Source: Paenibacillus sp. OV219 (GTDB lineage: Bacteria; Bacillota; Bacilli; Paenibacillales; Paenibacillaceae). From it: a stretch of 64,000 nucleotides of DNA. Positions 9,282-17,358 of the stretch are shown here, piece by piece; the first letter of the stretch is position 1; each line of letters opens with the position of its first letter. The notes under the pieces are model-generated. The model was given only the letters and a program-made list of their open reading frames with translations. It did no database searches and was not told the DNA's origin. Position numbers and translations under genes: made by a program. The stretch lies in assembly GCF_900110075.1 (NCBI RefSeq), contig NZ_FOCJ01000001.1, forward strand, positions 372,001-436,000, in the 5' to 3' direction.

Positions 9282-11423
9282 ATGACACAGACAACGATAC
9301 CTAACGATTATATGCAGCGGGTATATGCCGGCTGGCTAGGCAAAGTCATTGGCGTGCGCCATGGCGGCAATATTGAGCAGTGGTCGTATGACCGGATTGC
9401 AAGAACATTTGGAGAAATTACAGGCTACTTGCATACATTCAAAAACTTCGCGGCAGACGATGATACGAACGGCCCGATGTTCTTCCTGCGAGCGCTAGAA
9501 GATTACACGCATACGAGCGACATTACGGCAGAGCAGATGGGCCTCACTTGGCTTAACTATGCGCCGGACGGTCATAGCTTCTTCTGGTGGGGCGGCTATG
9601 GCAAGTCGACGGAGCATACGGCGTACCAGAACTTGAAGAACGGCATTATGGCGCCGCGTTCCGGCTCGATCGAGCAGAACGGCGCAGCTGTCGCCGAGCA
9701 GATTGGCGGACAAATCTTCATCGACGTCTGGGGACTCATCAATCCAGGAAATCCGAAGCTCGCTGCCGAGTACGCGGAGAAGATCGCAAGCGTATCCCAT
9801 GATGGCAACGGCAAATACGGCGGTATGTTTATTGCGGCGTGTATTGCTGCTGCTTTCGTTCAGCGGGATATTAGGAGCATTTTGCAAGAGGGCTTGGAGG
9901 TCATCCCGGCAGACTGTGAGTTTACGCGCATGACGCAGGCTGTCATGGATTATCATGCCGAGCAGCCGGACGATTGGCGTGATGCTTTCTTCTATGTTAG
10001 AGAGAACTTCGGCTACCAACTATACCCTGGCGAATGCCATATTATCCCGAACGCGGCCGTTATCGTGCTATCGCTTCTCTATGGCGGCGGAGATTTCTCC
10101 CGTGCGATTAACATCTGTAACATGTGCGGCTATGATACGGACTGCAACGTTGCGAATGTCGGCACGATTATGGGCGTCATGAACGGACTGGACGGCATTG
10201 ATGCATCCTGGCGCAAGCCGATTAACGATTTCCTCTGCTGCTCTAGCGTCATCGGAACGCTCAATATGCTTGATATTCCGTGGTGCGCGTCTTATATCGC
10301 AAGCTTCGGCTACAAGATCGCAGGTGTTGAACCGCCAGTGGAATGGGCTTCAGTGCTGAATGGTGAAAGTCCGCGTTTCCACTTTGAATATCCAGGCTCC
10401 ACGCATGCTTTCCGTACCGATTCGGACCCAAGCGGGGCACACGTAACGAGCTTCGTCGAAAATACGACAGAGGCAGTGGCGAGCGGCAGCCGTGCACTTA
10501 AAGTGTTGTTCGATCGCGCGACATGCGGCTATGGTTATCGAGCGTATTATAAGACCTATTATCGTCCGGATGACTTCAACGACAGTCGGTACGATCCAAG
10601 CTTCTCGCCACAGCTCTATCCGGGGCAGATGATTAGCGCTCAAGTGATGGTACCTGACTTTGTGAGAGCAGGCATTCGGGCGCGCTTGTATGTACGCGAC
10701 GGTAATGCTGATGTGCGCCATTACGGTGAAACGGTCGAATTAGTTCGAGGCGAATGGACTTCGCTTACGTTCGAGCTGCCATACATGGATAATGTGTGCA
10801 TTGAGGAAGCCGGAATCGAGTGGATCCCGTCTGAGGGCTGGAACGATAATTTGGTTGCTTATGTCGACCATATGCACTTCTCGGGCACGCCGCAATATGC
10901 GGTGAACTTCCGGCATGAACGGACAGAGCGCTGGCACGGGCTTCATCTTCCAGTAAGCCAGTTCACGAGCCTTCGCGGACTATGGGCGCTTGAAGGCGGT
11001 GAGCTCTCAGGAAGCTACAGCGGTGAACCGGCGGAATGCTACACAGGTGATCTTTCGTGGCAGGACTATGTTTACGAAGCGGTCGTGCATCCCATTGCAG
11101 GCAGTCATCATAACATCCAGTTCCGCGTCCAAGGCGGCATCCGATCTTATGCTGTCGGTCTCGCACCTGGCGATAAGGTCAGTTTGTACAAAAATGCGCA
11201 CGGCTATAAAGAGCTCGCTTCCGCACAATTCGCTTGGTCGCTGAACACCGATTATACGATTAAAGTGGCTGCGATCCAGAACCGCTTCCTCGTCTACATC
11301 GACGGGAATATGGTGCTCCAAGTGGAAGATACGGATGCGCCGTATTTAAACGGGCAAATCGGTTTCTCGAATATGGCGGGCAGCCATACGCATTACAAGC
11401 AATTTGAGGTGCGAGGTCAATAA
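9282..11423 (+). CDS. ADP-ribosylglycohydrolase-family protein with C-terminal lectin-like domain
   Basis: 713 residues from ATG 9282 behind AAGGAGGAT. Residues 1-330 form an ADP-ribosylglycohydrolase-type (DraG-like) all-helical domain: YAGWLGKVIGV near the N-terminus, the metal-binding DDDTN, and the distal GYDTDCNVANVG motif. A beta-rich linker follows, then a C-terminal jelly-roll (about residues 545-713) resembling the DUF1080/laminin-G-like modules of glycoside-active proteins. There is no signal peptide, so it acts inside the cell. The cre site in its promoter points to carbohydrate catabolism rather than removal of ADP-ribose from proteins. The substrate is unknown. It stands alone between polA and mutM, interrupting the usual Bacillales order. 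Confidence 0.85.
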   Translation: MTQTTIPNDYMQRVYAGWLGKVIGVRHGGNIEQWSYDRIARTFGEITGYLHTFKNFAADDDTNGPMFFLRALEDYTHTSDITAEQMGLTWLNYAPDGHSFFWWGGYGKSTEHTAYQNLKNGIMAPRSGSIEQNGAAVAEQIGGQIFIDVWGLINPGNPKLAAEYAEKIASVSHDGNGKYGGMFIAACIAAAFVQRDIRSILQEGLEVIPADCEFTRMTQAVMDYHAEQPDDWRDAFFYVRENFGYQLYPGECHIIPNAAVIVLSLLYGGGDFSRAINICNMCGYDTDCNVANVGTIMGVMNGLDGIDASWRKPINDFLCCSSVIGTLNMLDIPWCASYIASFGYKIAGVEPPVEWASVLNGESPRFHFEYPGSTHAFRTDSDPSGAHVTSFVENTTEAVASGSRALKVLFDRATCGYGYRAYYKTYYRPDDFNDSRYDPSFSPQLYPGQMISAQVMVPDFVRAGIRARLYVRDGNADVRHYGETVELVRGEWTSLTFELPYMDNVCIEEAGIEWIPSEGWNDNLVAYVDHMHFSGTPQYAVNFRHERTERWHGLHLPVSQFTSLRGLWALEGGELSGSYSGEPAECYTGDLSWQDYVYEAVVHPIAGSHHNIQFRVQGGIRSYAVGLAPGDKVSLYKNAHGYKELASAQFAWSLNTDYTIKVAAIQNRFLVYIDGNMVLQVEDTDAPYLNGQIGFSNMAGSHTHYKQFEVRGQ

Positions 11424-11441
11424 TAACGTTCCAGCTATAAT

Positions 11442-11476
11442 AGCTCTCGTCGCATCTTGCGGCGAGGGCTTTTTTG
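11442..11476 (+). terminator. Terminator after the ADP-ribosylglycohydrolase-like gene
   Basis: Twelve-base stem with wobble pairs (11442-11453 with 11459-11470), loop ATCTT, followed by six T. Strong intrinsic terminator. Confidence 0.85.
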
Positions 11477-11579
11477 CATACACCTCTAACTGAACCCCGC
11501 GAGTCCTTATTGCTAGGAGTTTTAGCCGCGCTGAGGTATAATGGTGGTTGAGCTTTTTGGCAGGGAGGGGAATTAGGTA

Positions 11580-12452
11580 ATGCCGGAATTACCTGAAGTT
11601 GAAACCGTACGGCGTACGCTGAACGAACTTGTTGCAGGCAAACGGATCGAACGGGTTACTGTTACGCTTCCGCGAATAATACAAAAGCCGCACGAACCGG
11701 AAGTATTCGCTGCTGCGCTTGCGGGCCACACGATTCAATCCGTGGAACGAAGGGGTAAGTTTCTAAGGATAATACTGAATGGCCTTGTGCTCGTGTCGCA
11801 TCTGCGCATGGAAGGCCGTTATGGTGTATATAAGCAAGATGAAGCGGTTGAGCTACACACGCATGTCAGGTTCCATTTCGTCGACGGCACAGAGCTGCGC
11901 TATAAAGACGTGCGCCAGTTCGGAACGATGCACCTGTTCGCGCCGGGAGAGGACCTGACGTTGCCGCCGCTCAATAAGCTCGGCATTGAGCCGCTTGATG
12001 AAGCGTTCACGCTGCAAGCATTCAAGAAAGAAGTCGCGCATCGCACGACGAAGATTAAGCCGCTGCTCTTGAATCAAGAATATATTGTTGGGCTTGGCAA
12101 TATCTACGTCGATGAAGCGCTGTTCACATCCGGCATTCACCCGGAGCGGACGGCAAATTCACTTAAGGCTGCGGAATGGAGCCGCCTGTATGAGGCAATC
12201 CGGGCAACGCTTAGCCGCGCAGTCGATGCGGGCGGCTCCTCGATCAAGTCCTATGTTAACGGTCAAGGGGAAATGGGCATGTTCCAGCATGAACTGCTCA
12301 TCTACGGGCGGGAGAAGGAATTATGCCGCAGCTGCGGCGGTCCAATCATTAAGACGGTTGTTGGCGGGCGAGGCACACATATTTGTCTACGCTGTCAGCC
12401 TTTGCCGAAGCTAAGAACGAGAGCGAAGCAAGTGGGGCAAAGCGCCAAATAA
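11580..12452 (+). CDS. mutM: Formamidopyrimidine-DNA glycosylase (Fpg/MutM)
   Basis: 290 residues. The N-terminus PELPEVETVRR gives the catalytic proline (after Met removal) and Glu3. RRGKFLRI carries the conserved beta-elimination lysine. The helix-two-turn-helix region includes the NIYVDEALF block and GGSSIKSYVNGQGEMG. The C-terminal zinc finger is intact (CRSCGG then CLRCQ). The enzyme excises 8-oxoguanine and other oxidised purines and nicks the strand. AGGGAGGGG precedes the ATG. It heads a run with ytaF and coaE, its usual Bacillales neighbours. Confidence 0.97.
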   Translation: MPELPEVETVRRTLNELVAGKRIERVTVTLPRIIQKPHEPEVFAAALAGHTIQSVERRGKFLRIILNGLVLVSHLRMEGRYGVYKQDEAVELHTHVRFHFVDGTELRYKDVRQFGTMHLFAPGEDLTLPPLNKLGIEPLDEAFTLQAFKKEVAHRTTKIKPLLLNQEYIVGLGNIYVDEALFTSGIHPERTANSLKAAEWSRLYEAIRATLSRAVDAGGSSIKSYVNGQGEMGMFQHELLIYGREKELCRSCGGPIIKTVVGGRGTHICLRCQPLPKLRTRAKQVGQSAK

Positions 12453-12549
12453 GGCACGACTTGAGGCGGCGCGCATATGATGTACCATTCATGTTCTAGG
12501 CGAATGCACAGAAACCTGTGCGTCACGTCATCATGGGAGGGACATCAAA

Positions 12550-13272
12550 TTGCTTGTACATGCCGCATCATTGCTGCTGCTAGCTTTTGCCGTAAGCTTG
12601 GATGGATTTGGCGTTGGAGTTACGTATGGCTTGCGACGCATTCGGATTCCACTCTTCTCGATTGTCATTATCGCGTTCTGCTCGGGTCTAGTCGTCTGGC
12701 TGTCTATGCAAATCGGTTCGATCTTAACAGGTTATATGTCGCCGGTTATAGCAAAATGGATCGGTGCACTTCTGCTGATGTGTATCGGCGTCTGGGCACT
12801 CATTCAATATTGGCAGCGTCGAAAGGCCGGAGAGAACGGCGCGAATGAGGATGCTGCTGATCGGGCAGCGTCGCAAGTGAGCGGCATCGCCGTCACTGGG
12901 GTGGAACCCGCGGCAGGCGAGCTTGCTGCATCGGCTATTGTCAATCTCGAGCTCAAGCGGCTTGGTATCGTCATTCAGATTTTGCGTACACCGCAAGTGG
13001 CTGACGTGGATCGTTCTGGGACGATCTCGGCTTCGGAAGCGATTCTGCTTGGCTTCGCACTGTCGCTCGACAGCTTCGGCGCGGGGCTTGGCGCTGCGAT
13101 GGTTGGTTTCAACCCGCTGCTGACCGCCTTTGTCATCTGTACCGCCAGCGCCGTATTTTTGCTTGCAGGCATGAGGCTCGGATTCCGCTTCGCCGGATGG
13201 CGCGGCATGCAGACGTTATCGGTATTGCCTGGCATTATGCTCATTGTGATGGGCTTTTTGCGGCTTATGTAG
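12550..13272 (+). CDS. ytaF: Sporulation membrane protein YtaF (MntP-like fold)
   Basis: 240 residues from TTG 12550 behind GGGAGGG; no ATG fits. Two homologous halves each start with an AVSLDGFGVG/ALSLDSFGAG helix, the arrangement of the MntP-type metal exporter family. Six hydrophobic segments are visible. The halves are joined by a cytosolic loop of about 75 residues with a charged, Ala-rich stretch, and by DVDRSGTISASE (residues 152-163), a textbook EF-hand loop, directly before the second half. The position between mutM and coaE matches B. subtilis ytaF, a sporulation gene of unclear mechanism. Metal or calcium transport is an inference. Confidence 0.88.
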   Translation: MLVHAASLLLLAFAVSLDGFGVGVTYGLRRIRIPLFSIVIIAFCSGLVVWLSMQIGSILTGYMSPVIAKWIGALLLMCIGVWALIQYWQRRKAGENGANEDAADRAASQVSGIAVTGVEPAAGELAASAIVNLELKRLGIVIQILRTPQVADVDRSGTISASEAILLGFALSLDSFGAGLGAAMVGFNPLLTAFVICTASAVFLLAGMRLGFRFAGWRGMQTLSVLPGIMLIVMGFLRLM

Positions 13273-13338
13273 AATAGAATGTTATTGAATGTGAAAGCAA
13301 GCAAGTGTATAGGCTTATTCTAATATGAGGTGAATGGA

Positions 13339-13935
13339 TTGAAACTCGGATTAACAGGCGGCATCGCTTGTGGCAAAAGCACAGTCAGCGCGATGCTTCT
13401 CGCGCGCGGCGCCAAGCTTGTTGATGCAGACCAGGTCGCTCGGGAAGTAGTGCTTCCCGGCGAGCCTGCGCTATTAGCAATTGCTTCTGAATTCGGACAA
13501 GCTGTCTTGAATGCAGACGGCACAATGAACCGTGCGGAGGTCGGCAGGCTTGTGTTTGGAAACCCGGAACGGCTCAGCAAGCTGGAGTTGATTCTGCATC
13601 CTGCAATTCGGAAGAGAATGTGGGACAGAATAGAGGCATATGAACTGGAAGATCCGAATCAGCTGATCGTCGCGGATATCCCTTTGTTGTTCGAAACAGG
13701 GCAAGATGCGATGTACGATGCGGTGATGGTCGTCTATGTGCCGCAGCGCATTCAGCTTGAACGGCTGATGCAGCGGAATCAGCTTACAGAGGAGCAGGCT
13801 TCTCAGCGAGTCGCGCTGCAGTTAGATATTGATGAAAAGAAGCGCAGGGCTACATACGTCATCGACAACAGCGGATCGCTGGCAGAGACGGAGCAGCAGG
13901 TTGAACGATTTTGGCGTGAGCAGGGATTGCCATGA
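13339..13935 (+). CDS. coaE: Dephospho-CoA kinase
   Basis: Catalyses the last step of coenzyme A synthesis, phosphorylating the ribose 3'-OH of dephospho-CoA. P-loop GLTGGIACGKST lies at the very N-terminus, followed by DADQVAREV, HPAIRKRMWD, VADIPLLFE (CoA-binding loop) and a lid helix with QRIQLERLMQRN. I prefer TTG 13339 because GAGGTG ends six bases before it and it gives the standard short N-terminus (198 residues). GTG 13330 would add three residues but overlaps the ribosome site. The stop overlaps the next start by 4 bases. Confidence 0.95.
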   Translation: MKLGLTGGIACGKSTVSAMLLARGAKLVDADQVAREVVLPGEPALLAIASEFGQAVLNADGTMNRAEVGRLVFGNPERLSKLELILHPAIRKRMWDRIEAYELEDPNQLIVADIPLLFETGQDAMYDAVMVVYVPQRIQLERLMQRNQLTEEQASQRVALQLDIDEKKRRATYVIDNSGSLAETEQQVERFWREQGLP

Positions 13936-14522
13936 ACAAGATAAAACGAAGAAACAAATTACGTCGCAGAGTGGTCCTCATCCTCGTTATTGCATTTCTA
14001 ACTTTATTATTCGTACGCTCTGAATGGATGAGCCATTGGATGTACCCGGTGAAATACCGTACGGATATTGTTGTTAGCGCGACCAATTACAAGCTCGAAC
14101 CGCATCTCGTCGCTGCCATTATCCGCGTTGAGACGAACTATAAGCCAGGCGTCGTATCCAAAAAAGGGGCGATTGGCGTCATGCAGCTTATGCCGGATAC
14201 AGCCAAATGGATTATCGAGCGCGGCGGGTTTACGAATGTTACGCTAGAAGCGATTTCGAACCAGCCTGATATCGGAATTGAGATGGGCTCGTGGTACTTG
14301 AGTGCGCTGTATAATCAGTTTGACGGCAATATGTATACGGCAATTGCTGCTTATAATGCCGGACCCGGCACGGTGAACCGCTGGCTAAAAGCCGGAACTT
14401 GGGACGGGAAGCTGGATACGGTAGATCAGGTGCCATACGGAGAAACAAGGCACTATGTACAGCGAGTCATTTATTATTATAATAAGTACAAGGACCTATA
14501 TCCGGATTTGCTCGTCGAGTAA
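13932..14522 (+). CDS. Membrane-anchored lytic transglycosylase (SLT domain)
   Basis: 196 residues: a basic N-terminus, one membrane segment (about residues 12-28, VVLILVIAFLTLLFV), then an SLT/lysozyme-like domain. The catalytic glutamate is in RVETNY, followed by SKKGAIGVMQLMPDTAK and the YNAGPGTVNRWL motif. It should cleave peptidoglycan glycan strands on the outer face, producing 1,6-anhydro ends. It is coupled to coaE by an ATGA overlap; the same pairing occurs in other Paenibacillaceae, possibly linked to spore cortex or wall turnover. Confidence 0.92.
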   Translation: MNKIKRRNKLRRRVVLILVIAFLTLLFVRSEWMSHWMYPVKYRTDIVVSATNYKLEPHLVAAIIRVETNYKPGVVSKKGAIGVMQLMPDTAKWIIERGGFTNVTLEAISNQPDIGIEMGSWYLSALYNQFDGNMYTAIAAYNAGPGTVNRWLKAGTWDGKLDTVDQVPYGETRHYVQRVIYYYNKYKDLYPDLLVE

Positions 14523-14543
14523 CATCGTGGGTTTCGGTATCAT

Positions 14544-14586
14544 GAAAAAAACTTTGGCCGGCTGCCTACCGGCAACCAGCCAAAGC
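14544..14586 (-). terminator. Terminator of the spore protein gene
   Basis: Fifteen-base stem (14552-14566 with 14571-14585) followed on the minus strand by seven T. It lies just past the SASP stop and also faces the transglycosylase gene, so it may act for both. Confidence 0.85.
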
Positions 14587-14606
14587 CTGTTGATTAAGCC
14601 TTCAGA

Positions 14607-14816
14607 TTATCGACCTGCTAGAGATTGCTCTGCAATTTGCACCAGTTTGCGGGTAATGCTACCACCGATGGAACCGGCATCTTTTGTTGTGATGTTGCCA
14701 TAGTATCCATCTTGCGGAAGAGAAATGCCCAGCTCTTGTGCGACCTCATATTTCATTTGGTCTAGTGCAGCGCTAGCTTGTGGTACAACTAGTTGGTTGC
14801 TGTTTCCGTTAGCCAC
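14607..14816 (-). CDS. Alpha/beta-type small acid-soluble spore protein
   Basis: 69 residues starting at GTG 14816 behind a perfect AGGAGGTG. It has the two SASP helices: LDQMKYEVAQELGI, containing the GPR germination-protease recognition region (EVAQELGI in place of the classical EIASEFGV), and GSIGGSITRKLVQIAEQ near the C-terminus. The protein coats spore DNA in the A-like form and is degraded at germination, providing protection against UV and heat. It is expected to be transcribed by sigma-G in the forespore. It is the clearest evidence that the host forms endospores. Confidence 0.96.
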   Translation of the reverse strand: MANGNSNQLVVPQASAALDQMKYEVAQELGISLPQDGYYGNITTKDAGSIGGSITRKLVQIAEQSLAGR

Positions 14817-14949
14817 TGTCGTTCACCTCCTCGCGGTTGGTAACTGTATTATGTGCGGAATGCTTTTTTTAATAACAGGTAACGGTTGGTAAACGATTGC
14901 TGAAGAGATTTGGCGTTCACTTTGACATGAAGACGGAGGATATAAACCG

Positions 14950-15414
14950 ATGAAATGCCCGTACTGCGACTATGCTGGGACAAAAGTGCTTGATTCCAGA
15001 CCCGCTAACGAAAATAAATCGATTCGCCGCCGCCGTGAGTGCGAGAAATGCACAAGGCGGTTCACGACGTTCGAGATGGTGGAGGAAACGCCGCTGATCG
15101 TCATTAAGAAAGACGGCAGCCGTGAAGAGTTCAGCCGCGATAAGATACTGCGCGGACTTATTCGTGCCTGCGAGAAGCGTCCGGTCTCGATTGATCAGCT
15201 TGAAATCATTGTGTCTGAAGCGGAGAAAGAATTGCGTACGACGGCGCTTGCCGAAGTGGAGAGCCGCGAAATCGGCGAGCTCGTCATGTCACAGCTGCAT
15301 CCAGTCGACGAAGTCGCTTATGTCAGATTCGCCTCCGTCTATCGCCAGTTCAAGGACATCGACATGTTTATGAAAGAGCTGAGCAATTTGCTTTCGAAGA
15401 ACCCGATGGAGTAA
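14950..15414 (+). CDS. nrdR: Transcriptional repressor NrdR
   Basis: 154 residues, full length. The N-terminal zinc ribbon (CPYC, then CEKCTRRF) binds DNA, and an ATP-cone (about residues 47-140: [37 protein letters not shown]) senses ATP/dATP. It represses ribonucleotide reductase genes when dATP is high. The location downstream of coaE matches Bacillales. No NrdR boxes were found in this window, so its targets lie elsewhere. Confidence 0.97.
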   Translation: MKCPYCDYAGTKVLDSRPANENKSIRRRRECEKCTRRFTTFEMVEETPLIVIKKDGSREEFSRDKILRGLIRACEKRPVSIDQLEIIVSEAEKELRTTALAEVESREIGELVMSQLHPVDEVAYVRFASVYRQFKDIDMFMKELSNLLSKNPME

Positions 15415-15440
15415 CCGAGAGTGAATAAAATAGTAAGGAA

Positions 15441-15483
15441 AGCCTACTGCCGCTGGTTTGTTTAGCGGTTAGTGGGTTTTTTA
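15441..15483 (+). terminator. Terminator after nrdR
   Basis: Imperfect 12-bp stem (15443-15454 with 15464-15475) followed by TTTTTT. Confidence 0.75.
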
Positions 15484-15614
15484 TGTTTGGATTTCTGTTT
15501 GTGTTTGAATTGCTGTGGAAATGCGGTGTTCATCATTTTGGTAGCGTGATATAGTGGGATGAATGTTCTGTTTCTATCCGAATCATTCTGAAACCAACAC
15601 GAAAGGCTGATGTA

Positions 15615-16637
15615 ATGATGAAAATTACACGATGCGAAGCGAATCCAATTGTGACGCCGGGCTTGTACGATTGGCGTAAGGCCACGGTGTTTAACCCGGC
15701 AGTTATTATTGATAACGATAAATTTTATATGATTGAACGCACAGCAGGCAGTCTTGATCCGTTCCAATGCTTCTTCGGCTTACTTGAGAGCGAGAATGGT
15801 GTGAATTTCAAGCATGTGCTGGATAAGCCGGTTATTCATCCTGAGCAGCTTGGCTTCCCGCATGGCAGCATTCAAGATCCACGCCTGGTGAAATTCGACG
15901 ATACGTTCTATTTGAATTATGCGCTGCGTCCTTGTTCAATGAGTTATTACCCAACAGGCGTCGGTATTCCGAACAACTCGCGTCCGTCATTTCCGGATGG
16001 CTGGGGCGAGGAGGAGGTTCACTGGCGGACGCGTTCGTCTATTGCAACGTCGAAGGATTTAATCAATTGGGAGTTCCTCTGCGATACGACTCCGCTTGAT
16101 ATTAATGACCGCGACAATATCTTATTCCCTGAGAAGATTGGCGGCAAATATGCGCTGCTCCGCCGTCCGGAGGAGTATATCGGAGAAGCATACGGCACAG
16201 AGAAGCCGGCGATGTGGATCTCGTACTCGGAGGACTTGATCACTTGGGAAGATCCGATTCTGTTTGCGACGGTGGAGCAGGAGTGGGAGTTCAAGAAGAT
16301 CGGCGGATCGACACCTCCAATCAAGACCGACAAAGGCTGGCTCGTGCTATATCACGGCGTAGGCCCAGACCATATTTACCGCGTCGGCGCGATGCTGCTC
16401 GATCTGGAGCAGCCAGAGAAAGTTATCGCTCGTGCACCGGGCTTCGTCATGGAGCCGGAGACGTATTACGAGAAGTTCGGGTTGTTCATCCCGAATGTCG
16501 TATTCCCTACAGCGAATGTCGTGAAGGACGGCTTGCTGTACATCTACTACGGCGCGACTGACACGGCGATCTGCCTCGCGACTGTGCCTCTGGATGATCT
16601 GGTGGAGTATGTGATTACGGAGAGCGAGAAGCGATAG
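15615..16637 (+). CDS. Glycoside hydrolase family 130 phosphorylase-like protein
   Basis: 340 residues, a five-bladed beta-propeller of the GH130 type. Recognisable blocks are CEANPIVTPG at the start, TVFNPAVI, a TAGSLDPF stretch, the catalytic-acid loop SIQDPRLVKFDDTFYL, SKDLINWE, and the phosphate-site region with GGSTPPI, LVLYHGVG and YRVGAMLLDLEQPEKVIARAPG. GH130 enzymes phosphorolyse beta-mannosides, releasing mannose 1-phosphate. With no mannan genes nearby, the exact glycan cannot be named. There is no signal peptide, so it acts in the cytosol on imported oligosaccharides. ATG 15615 and ATG 15618 are both possible starts. Followed by a strong terminator, so probably monocistronic. Confidence 0.9.
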   Translation: MMKITRCEANPIVTPGLYDWRKATVFNPAVIIDNDKFYMIERTAGSLDPFQCFFGLLESENGVNFKHVLDKPVIHPEQLGFPHGSIQDPRLVKFDDTFYLNYALRPCSMSYYPTGVGIPNNSRPSFPDGWGEEEVHWRTRSSIATSKDLINWEFLCDTTPLDINDRDNILFPEKIGGKYALLRRPEEYIGEAYGTEKPAMWISYSEDLITWEDPILFATVEQEWEFKKIGGSTPPIKTDKGWLVLYHGVGPDHIYRVGAMLLDLEQPEKVIARAPGFVMEPETYYEKFGLFIPNVVFPTANVVKDGLLYIYYGATDTAICLATVPLDDLVEYVITESEKR

Positions 16638-16648
16638 TTGGATAGATG

Positions 16649-16682
16649 GAAAAAACACACCTGGGGGCAGGTGTGTTTTTGT
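16649..16682. terminator. Bidirectional terminator after the GH130 gene
   Basis: Perfect 13-bp inverted repeat AAAAACACACCTG/CAGGTGTGTTTTT (16651-16663, 16668-16680), with T-runs on both strands. Confidence 0.9.
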
Positions 16683-16689
16683 TATTAGC

Positions 16690-16869
16690 TACACGGTATG
16701 TGCGCGCACTCACCAACTAACTCGCGATCTAGTCCGCCGCAAACCCACGAACACCGCTCACTTACACGGCATCGCGCAAACTCACCAACTAACTCGCGAT
16801 CTAGTTCGCCGCCAACCCATGAACACCGCTCATTTACACGGCATCGCGCACACTCACCAACTAACTCGG
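16690..16869. repeat. 72-bp tandem repeat, about 2.5 copies
   Basis: ACTCACCAACTAACTCG recurs at 16708, 16780 and 16852, exactly 72 bp apart, with a partial unit upstream (TACACGG at 16690). Copies differ by a few substitutions. 72 is a multiple of three, so an open frame of 60 codons crosses the array. It has no ribosome site and reads as a low-complexity S/T/P/R/H peptide, so I do not call it a gene. The 720-bp stretch 16638-17358 otherwise holds only the terminator and the repeats listed next. Confidence 0.85.
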
Positions 16870-16913
16870 CTTGGCCCTAACCATTTCGTGTTAACGAATG
16901 CCCTCAACCATCT

Positions 16914-17053
16914 CGGGCTTAACGAATCGTACAGCCCTTATTTACCCGATTTCGGCTGTTCTAATCCGCTAACGAATTCAGGACACGTTATTGCCCCAAT
17001 TTCCCTCCCAAAATGGCTCAATTGGGCGGAATAACGCTTCCTGAGTTCGTTAG
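16914..17053. repeat. 140-bp dispersed hairpin repeat, copy 1
   Basis: Begins CGGGCTTAACGAATCGTA and ends CCTGAGTTCGTTAG. Internally it has inverted arms: CTAACGAATTCAGGA near 16969 pairs with TTCCTGAGTTCGTTAG at the 3' end. It is closely similar to 17181-17319. A lone right arm (ATAACGCTTCCTGAGTTCGTTAG) also sits at 17081-17103. No protein is encoded. Confidence 0.85.
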
Positions 17054-17180
17054 AAAATCAAACCCGTCCAACTTGCTCGTATAACGCTTCCTGAGTTCGT
17101 TAGAGGAGGAACAGGGTATGGCATAGTAGAGTGGGGGAGGTTGTTGTGGCTCTTACAAACTCCGCCCAGCCGTCCCACCC

Positions 17181-17319
17181 CGGGCTAACGAATCGTATAG
17201 CGCTTATTTAGCCGATTTCGGATGTTCTACTCCGCTAACGAACTCAGGACACGCTATTGCCCCAATTTCCCTCCCAAGAAGGCTCAATTGCGTGGAGTAA
17301 CGCTTCCTGAGTTCGTTAG
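17181..17319. repeat. 140-bp dispersed hairpin repeat, copy 2
   Basis: Second copy of the 16914-17053 element, roughly 90 percent identical by eye. The left arm CTAACGAACTCAGGA at 17235-17249 is the exact complement of the last 15 bases (17305-17319). The ends of the unit and the terminal palindrome suggest a REP/MITE-like element propagated in this genome. It sits between two converging genes. Confidence 0.85.
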
Positions 17320-17358
17320 AGCGGAGGAGCAGTGTTGTGGTGTTTAGTAACAAGCAAA

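Noticed and set aside
9282..11423. Anti-phage or toxin-related ADP-ribosyl hydrolase (DarG-like)
   Set aside because: No ADP-ribosyltransferase toxin is next to it; the fold is DraG-type rather than macrodomain, and the cre site indicates carbohydrate control.
16698..16880. 60-codon open frame across the 72-bp repeats
   Set aside because: No ribosome site; composition is a low-complexity repeat, and the frame stays open only because the period is a multiple of three.
16690..17319. Possible CRISPR array
   Set aside because: Units are 72 and 140 bp with conserved interiors and no short repeat plus unique spacer pattern; no cas genes are seen.
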